A stretch of 64,000 nucleotides of DNA from Dermacentor variabilis (lineage: Eukaryota; Arthropoda; Arachnida; Ixodida; Ixodidae). The stretch lies in assembly GCF_050947875.1 (NCBI RefSeq), contig NC_134572.1:115350709-115414708 (forward strand), in the 5' to 3' direction. The stretch's first letter is position 1. Every line of letters starts with the position of its first letter. The position numbers and the translations under genes were made by a program. This document shows, in pieces, positions 58,331 to 64,000 of this stretch. The notes under the pieces were generated by a model. It ran no database searches and had not been told where the DNA came from. It saw nothing but the letters and a program-made list of their open reading frames with translations.

Positions 58331-59010
58331 CTTGCGCGGCGTTCCTATGGTGCAAACGTATGGTGCAGCACGCCTGCAGGGCGCTTGCTTCGCAGGCCGC
58401 GACGACGCCGCGCGCGGGACGCAGAAGTTGCCGAGAAACGGCGCGCCGCGATTTCTTTTTACGACGCTGGGATGCGCCTACTTTTCATTCGTCCCTCGGC
58501 GCAGGCGTTCCCTACTGGCATAGAACGAGAAGGACGAGAGAGAAAAAATAATAAAGCTCGCACAACAGTGGTAGTAAAACTGTCAACGGCATAAAAGTAA
58601 CAACGCACGGGAACAAAAAGAAAGGGGGGGGAGGGAGGGAGTATAAGGCAGAAAGGATGGAAGCGAGAAGGATTTACTGCAGCAGCGCGGGCAAGAAAAC
58701 AGTGGTGCAATTGATTCTCTGGCGCCATGGCCGCAGTGTGTGGCACAGAGGGCGAGCGCGGGGAGCGGGTCCTTGGTTCGTTGTTGGCCACCACGGGTGG
58801 CGCGCTGATTCCGGGTGCCTCCTCAATGGCCTCATTGAGGGGCCGCGCGCGAGAGAGCCGTGCCCGGGGCCCGCGCGAGCCGCGCGAACCGCGCGTCCGC
58901 GTGAAATCGCCGCGCCGCGGCGCTGCGCAGTTTGTGTGCGACACGGAACAGAAAGCGCCGGGATCCAAAGCTCCATGATGGCGACGCGCGTTAACTGGTC
59001 AGCAGTCGAG
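58330..59010 (+). promoter_or_regulatory. CpG-rich block with candidate start exon
   Basis: CpG density is high from 58340 to 58990. At its right end ATG 58978 encodes MATRVNWSAVE and stops exactly at a splice-donor-like GAG|GTAAAC (59010/59011). This could be a first coding exon in phase 0 on the + strand. The tandem ATGATG and lack of any homologue keep this uncertain. Long frames on both strands reflect GC content. Confidence 0.3.
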
Positions 59011-59126
59011 GTAAACAAGAGACCTTCGGAATATTGGCGGGAAAGGAAAAAAAAAAAGAAGCACGGAAGAAAACGATGAGGCCGGTGTCATCTTATGCGT
59101 AGGTAACTGCACAAGTCAGAGATGTT

Positions 59127-59480
59127 TTGATCAGGACAGAGAGAAGATTAAGTAAAGATAGTGAACATTTTAGAGCTGCTATAGATGGAGTAAAACCTGA
59201 TTGGCTCAAGCAGGCTATAGGTGACTATTTGTCGACGCCCTGCTTCAGAGGTGATGACAATAGAAATAACGATCATCGTCATCATAATCATTATCAGCCT
59301 ACTTTGACGTCCACTGCCTGGACGAAGGCCTTTCACAGTGATTTCGGAACACCCCTGTCTTGCGCTAGTCTGTCGCAAGTTATGCCTGCAAACTTCCTAA
59401 TTTCATCACCACACCTAATTTTCCGCCGTCCACTTCCCTTCCCTTGGTACCCATTTGGCTTTAACTTGTATTATCTTCTA
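59127..59480 (+). mobile_element. Dispersed arthropod repeat (TCATCAT...CAGCCT type)
   Basis: The sequence runs GATTGGCTCAAGCAGGCTA, an ATC-rich stretch, then CAGCCTACTTTGACGTCCAC, GACGAAGGCCTTTC and TAATTTCATCACCACACCTA. This matches from memory a very common tick repeat containing the GTCCACTGCAGGACGAAGGC block. It is diverged and interrupted at its right by the MITE. The relation to RTE-type LINE ends is inferred. Confidence 0.55.
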
Positions 59481-59481
59481 C

Positions 59482-59747
59482 ACTCTAAGAACAGTTTACA
59501 CCTTTTGGTGTGCCCCTTCTGCCACACAACAATAATCGTCATCTGCCTTGATGCGTTTCCTTTCTTGAAAACGCCGCGCCCGCTACTTTCCTGTCGGGAA
59601 TGCTATCACGCTGATAACGCGCATGCCGTTCGTTACTCGAAAGTACCGGGCTCGCAGCGTTAAAGAAAGGAAACGCATCAAGGTAGATGACGATTATCGT
59701 TGTGTGGCAGAAGGGGCACTCCAAAGGGTGTAAACTCTTCTTAGAGT
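59482..59747. mobile_element. MITE with ~86-bp terminal inverted repeats
   Basis: The left arm from ACTCTAAGAACAGTTTACAC (59482) to CATCTGCCTTGATGCGTTTC (59566) is nearly fully complementary to the right arm 59663-59747, which ends CTCTTCTTAGAGT. The spacer is about 96 bases, and the total is 266 bp with no coding capacity. Arm identity is high, with a few mismatches, so it is fairly young. No flanking duplication could be resolved. Confidence 0.88.
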
Positions 59748-59755
59748 TCAAACTG

Positions 59756-59757
59756 AT

Positions 59758-59792
<35 letters not shown>

Positions 59793-59933
59793 GAAGAAGA
59801 AGAAGTAGAAGAAGAGGGAGAAGAAGAAGAAGACTACGACGACGACGACGACGACGACGAAGAAGAAGAAGAAGAAGAAGAAGAAGAAGAAGAAGAAGAA
59901 GAAGAAGAAGAAGAAGAAGAAGAAGAAGAAGAA

Positions 59934-59978
<45 letters not shown>

Positions 59979-60009
59979 GACGACGACGACGACGACGATG
60001 AAGGGGTGG
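59756..60009. repeat. Compound trinucleotide microsatellite (GAT/GAA/GAC)
   Basis: Blocks of GAT, GAA, GAC, GAA, GAT and GAC units alternate over about 250 bases. Any frames through it are artefacts. Confidence 0.95.
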
Positions 60010-61090
60010 TGGTGGTGATTTGTAATGTCATCCCTTTGAAAACCGGACGGCGACAAACAGTCCCCTAACCTGCTTGAGACAATTAAGGGTGCTCATTTTC
60101 TGGACACTCTCAAATACCGCCATATTGTCAAATATGACAATATCGGCGTTTTGAGCGAATCAGAAGGGTCGTATACGAGCACGTGACCCCATCACAGCTG
60201 ACAAATGGCGAATTCGACAATATAGAGGGAGTTGACGATGTTCAGAATACCGTTCCCTGGTTTTGCTATGTCTATTTCAACAAACCTAGCATTTCGCTTA
60301 TTGCTAAAGCTCGAAGCCAAAATGTGCCCAATTGAGGTCAAATTTGTCCGAGCCACGCTAAGAGCGTAAAAGCAAAAGCATGTCAACAGACAAAAGCGAT
60401 TGCTCTAGCTTAGAAGTCGTTGACTATTAAAGGCAGCACGCTCTCATAGCGGACTCCACTACCTTGTAGTTAGTTTCTCTGCGACGCACACGAAATCGAC
60501 TTCCTCAACTACTGCAGTGTCTGCTGTGGCCTCCGAGATGCATACGTGCGAACACGCCACAGCTCCCAGATGACGAAAGCGTCACGATCACGTCGCGACA
60601 GCTTAGACGTTAGCTGGCTAGTCTTTCAACTGCACATTATTGCGGGGCTGTGAGTTTCAATGGCGGTGATAGGCAAATTTCCGTTTCTGTTTGCCGTTTG
60701 GAAAAGGTGAAGCAGAGAATGCGGAAGGAAACGGCCTGAGTAGGTGGTGTTCAATGGATGGTGTCTATGACGAACTTGCGGCTCCGCGGTTGCTTCTGGC
60801 ATATGCATGACCTTCGAGATCTGTTTCTGCTGTCCAGAGGTAGCCGTCACTTGAGATTGGATTTGGACACCACCTATATGACGGCGCAACGGAAAAGGCG
60901 AACGGACACAGAGCCCGCACTTTCGACCGCTTATGCGCTGTCGCAGTAAAAAAAAAAAGGAAAAGAGAATGAAAAGCTAATTTCTTGGAGTAAGAGTCAA
61001 ATAAGCACGCTCTTCGGACACCTATTCGAGGAACTGCGTTCAAATTGAGATTCAGTTCAACTGAGAATTACTGTGATTACACGATTTGCA
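60010..61090. other. No recognised gene; short hairpin at 60122-60143
   Basis: ATATTGTCA and TGACAATAT form perfect 9-bp arms around a 4-base loop. The remainder is unrecognised. Confidence 0.4.
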
Positions 61091-61180
61091 TTTTGGTCAA
61101 AATTGATCCTGAATCCGTCACTTCGGTGAGCCTGATAATCATATCACGCTGTTGGCACGTAAAACCGAAGATTTCTTTTT
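61091..61180 (+). mobile_element. Ruka-like SINE 3' fragment
   Basis: AAAATTGATCCTGAATCCG, GAGCCTGATAATCATATCAC and GTTGGCACGTAAAACC match the 3' third of the SINE. The fragment ends in an AT-rich tail. The head is absent. Confidence 0.6.
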
Positions 61181-61385
61181 AAAGTTGATTTTATTTTCAC
61201 ACGAAGAAAACAATTTCGATGGCACTCGAAAAGTGTGAGCAATGTGGACGTCTGAGATTATTTTCACACCACTCGCTGTGTGTCATGAAGAAAGGATGAC
61301 ACGCACTATTAGAGTCAACGCAAAGCCTAGGTGAAAGAATAAATGTTCATTCCAGTGCGCATTCGGCTTCTGTGCGCTCGTTAGG

Positions 61386-61790
61386 GTGGATGGATGGATG
61401 GAAACAACTTTATTTTGAATCCGGCAAATTTGACGACCCGGGCTCAGGTCTCCCATGAGGGGACTTCGAGACCTTGCCTCGTCGCCGCCTCTCGGGCTTG
61501 CTGGACAGCCCACTCTTGTGTCTTGAGGTTGGAGCTGCGCAGAGCGGCGGCCCACTTCGACGCGAGAGCCTCCGGAGCTACTGCCATTGTAGCTGATGTA
61601 ACCCGACACTCCCACAACATGTGTGACAGCGTCGCTCTAGTTTCCTGACACAATTTACAAAGAGCAGTCGGGTATTGCGCGGGGAAAATGTGCTGCAATC
61701 GCACCGGACTGGGGAATGTTTGTGTTTGCAATTGTCGCCAGATGACTGCCTGGCCCACCAAGTGTACATCGAGTCTTTTCAAGCGGCGTC
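61386..61790 (-). mobile_element. 5'-truncated LINE: CCHC tail with (ATCC)n tail
   Basis: On the minus strand, frame 61444-61782 gives QTQTFPSPVRLQHIFPAQYP and the zinc tail CKLCQETRATLSHMLWEC, then AREAATRQGLEVPSWET and a stop. The 3' UTR ends AAAATAAAGTTGTTTCC plus a short (ATCC)n tail (61386-61401). The family type is that of the 42.6-kb and 42.9-kb fragments. Confidence 0.8.
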
Positions 61791-62439
61791 TTCATTCGGC
61801 TTCTTTTCCTTTATCCGTTTTTTTTTTAATTTGTAACCATCATATTGCATGAATCGAAAACAGAACATCCACTGCCGGCAGCGGTTATACCTCTGTTGAC
61901 CAAAGTTACACTTACAAATATTGCAGCTGGCGGTGCTTACGCGCCTCCCACACTCGGTGCAGAGGGCCGTTTTCCCCACTCTGTGCTTTCCTCGCCACCG
62001 CAGGGTTTCCCACAAAACTCAGCAGAGGGAACTCTGGCGCTTCTGGTCTACGGGTGTTGCATGTATCAAGGTTGAGTCAGTATGCGAATGATTAGTATTG
62101 CACTAATTCGCCCATACTTGGCGGCGAAAATGCATGCTGCTGACCGAGCGCTGCCGATGAGACAAAGAACGCCCGCCCGCTTCACCGGCGCCAGTCACGA
62201 TGCAGCCGACCTTGTTCACCGAACGCAAGTTTGAGAGCAGCAGCACGATACCACTGCGCAAGCGCACCGTCACGTGGCTCTTTTTTTTTTTATATTTCGC
62301 CGTGCAAGAGCTATTGCGCTTTTTGCGTATCCGGCGTTTGCGAACTTCTTTAACTCGAACGCCTTTTGTGCGTGCGTCTCCATGTGCGTGTGTTTTTTAT
62401 TGTTTTCTTTTAGCGTTTTCCTCTCTTGTCATCTTTCTA
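61791..62439. other. No recognised gene
   Basis: No domain-bearing frame or repeat was identified. Confidence 0.4.
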
Positions 62440-62602
62440 AACCATATCTCCCATCCTTAGTGTAGGATACCAAACATGAGACCGATATCTGGTTAACCTC
62501 GCTGCGATTCCTCTTCTCTCTCTCTCTCTCTCTACTGTCTCTTTCTCTCTCTCTCTACTGTCTCTTTCTCTCTCTCTACTGTCTCTTTCTCTCTCTCTAC
62601 TG

Positions 62603-62674
<72 letters not shown>
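62440..62674 (+). mobile_element. LINE 3' UTR fragment running into a (CT)n array
   Basis: TGTAGGATACCAAAC and GGTTAACCTCGCTGCG (62491 region) are a diverged copy of the LINE 3' UTR signature. It passes directly into (CT)n (62511-62674), which includes four copies of an ACTGTCTCTTTCTCTCTCT unit. Confidence 0.6.
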
Positions 62675-62677
<3 letters not shown>

Positions 62678-62679
62678 AT

Positions 62680-63141
62680 ATTTCGCGAGCTTTCTTTGCA
62701 GTCCGGAAAAAAGGACTACGTGAGACGTACCGTAAAGGAAACAACTCGATCGGTGGTTTCTGAAGGTGCTGTACAAATCTGCGTATCATATTTGGGGTCC
62801 TGGAAAGTGGAAAGTTGATCAAGGTTCTCGAAGCAGCAAAAAGAAAGAAAAACGTGGGAAAGAAGAAAGACTCCTGGCGTGAGCCTGTCCAAGAGGCTCA
62901 CTGCGTTTCCTGCGCGTTCACGACAGGCGTCATTTAAGTCAAGCCTGGACTTCAAGTTAAGATGCATTTCTGAATATGGAGGTTAGTGAACGTAACTCTG
63001 GTATGTGTAATCAAGTTATAAATAATGACAAAATACACTTGCATATATTGCGTGGTTGCGTGATTGGAAGAGCGCATGGGATTCAAATGTTTTATTATTT
63101 CAATGAACTGACTCGCCATACCGCTCCTGAGAAAGCGGATG
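62680..63141. other. No recognised feature
   Basis: No gene or repeat was recognised. Confidence 0.4.
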
Positions 63142-63800
63142 TCCAGCGAAGCTGTTGAAAACCACCATTACAACTGCTGAGGGGGGGAGGGGGTGCTATG
63201 TAACACTGCTTTAGAGCAATAGTATCAATAGTAATTTAGAGTCGTGGCAGTAATGGTAATTTTAAGAGCAAGCCACCCCTGGTCGTATTGGCGTTTCTTT
63301 TTCCCTTAGCCACTCCTCGTATTAACGCTGCTTCTCGGGAGTCCTAACTATGAGTTGCCCACCCATAGCTGTGCTGTAACAACAAGTGAAATTAGTTGCT
63401 AGGCTGCTTCCTTTTATGCGAAAGGTTAGCGACGTCCCTGTCCGCATTGCAAGCTACCATCGCCGCGGCAACTTGCGCATCAGTAATTTTTACCGGGAAA
63501 CGTATGCGGGGAGCACTTCGTGCTTTGCATTGCTATCAGAGCGCCTTATCATCAAGTACGTGGTTGGGATGCTTGTTTTGCGCTTGTTCTTTATTGAAAC
63601 GAATGCTGCTGTTTAAATTGTATGCGTGATTCCAAACAATGCGTGCACCTTTCGCTTCACTTTGCTGAGTGCTTGAAACTTGCTTCCCCTCCGCAACGGG
63701 TCGGCCCGGTATTGCACTACCTGCGGGATCGGCCCACATCTTTGTCCCGGACGACGCCACGAAAAATGTCTACCAACGACATGCTAGCAGCTTCGCTGTA
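63142..63800 (-). mobile_element. ~660-bp repeat with inverted ends, copy 2 (inverted relative to copy 1)
   Basis: The ends are TCCAGCGAAGCTGTT (63142-63156) and AGCTTCGCTGTA (63789-63800). Read on the minus strand it aligns with 54721-55383 through landmarks such as GTGGGCCGAT, CTCAGCAAAGTGAAGCGAAA, TTCGTTTCAATAAAGAACAA and TTAGGACTCCCGAG. The reading frame has a stop (RTPEKQR then TAA) where copy 1 is open. Length differs by only about four bases. Confidence 0.7.
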
Positions 63801-64000
63801 AAACACGTATAGGTCAACGAATAATCGCTAGGATGCTTAAAACAAAGATTTGCTGACAACGGCTGCTGGGACTCTAACTTATGACCCATATACCGCAATG
63901 TGCATATCGGACCATTCTCTGCTAAGGGCCGCAATTGTAGCTAACATTCGAGCTTGTCAATTTGCGAAAGGTGTTGCGCCCAACACTGCATCTGAAAGTG
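63801..64000. other. No recognised feature
   Basis: Nothing was recognised up to the window edge. Confidence 0.4.

Noticed and set aside
58459..58968. 169-codon antisense frame
   Set aside because: GC-driven open frame in a CpG-rich block; no recognisable motif.
59748..60056. Frames of poly-Ser, poly-Phe and poly-Ile/Val
   Set aside because: They read through the GAT/GAA/GAC microsatellite.
62437..62679. RERERERDS-repeat frame
   Set aside because: It is the reverse reading of the (CT)n array.

Overview
The window looks like a hard-tick (Ixodida) nuclear genome segment. Three things point there: several copies of a tRNA-derived SINE matching the ixodid Ruka family, many decayed non-LTR retrotransposons of the I/jockey-type EN-RT-RNaseH architecture, and long microsatellites around a few spliced host exons. 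There are no operons, ribosome binding sites, CRISPR arrays or other prokaryotic features. Most of the sequence is repeat-derived or has no recognisable content. All readings are by eye, without database search; family names rest on motif recognition.

Host genes. (1) A leucine-rich-repeat type I membrane protein on the + strand. Its coding exons are 11383-12572 and 18181-18442; they join in phase to give 483 aa with a signal peptide, LRRNT cap, about ten LRRs, LRRCT cap, one membrane helix and a short tail. A CpG-rich segment ending in a clean splice donor (7300-8020) is its plausible promoter and non-coding first exon. (2) The first coding exon (39446-39836, +) of an ENPP-type ectophosphodiesterase, most like ENPP6, preceded by a CpG-rich promoter region. 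Two catalytic positions, the nucleophile and the first metal-binding Asp, are replaced, so it is probably a pseudoenzyme. No later exon was found, so the rest of the window is probably its first intron or intergenic. (3) A weak candidate start exon at 58978-59010 in a CpG-rich block.

Layout. 1-2.2 kb: decayed LINE (-). 2.3-6.56 kb: a nested composite. A LINE (+) is split inside its RNase H domain by a DNA transposon of ISL2EU/THAP type, which is itself split by a 5'-truncated LINE. 7.3-18.4 kb: the LRR gene, with SINEs and an antisense LINE in its introns. 20.5-25.7 kb: a nearly full-length LINE (-) with ORF1, EN, RT, RNase H and 3' UTR. 27-36 kb: microsatellites and a second decayed full-length LINE (+). 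38.3-39.8 kb: ENPP promoter and exon 1. 41-46 kb: a 138-bp tandem duplication, a terminal-inverted-repeat element carrying a promoter-like start region, three retroelement 3' ends with simple-repeat tails, and a ~680-bp imperfect palindrome. 52-64 kb: SINEs, short LINE 3' ends (one with perfect 13-bp target duplications), a MITE with ~86-bp inverted repeats, and two oppositely oriented copies of a ~660-bp repeat carrying a TATA promoter and the start of a reading frame.

The genes show no common pathway. The main stories are nested insertion, simple-repeat tails on retroelement 3' ends, repeats that carry promoters, and a probable catalytically dead ENPP.
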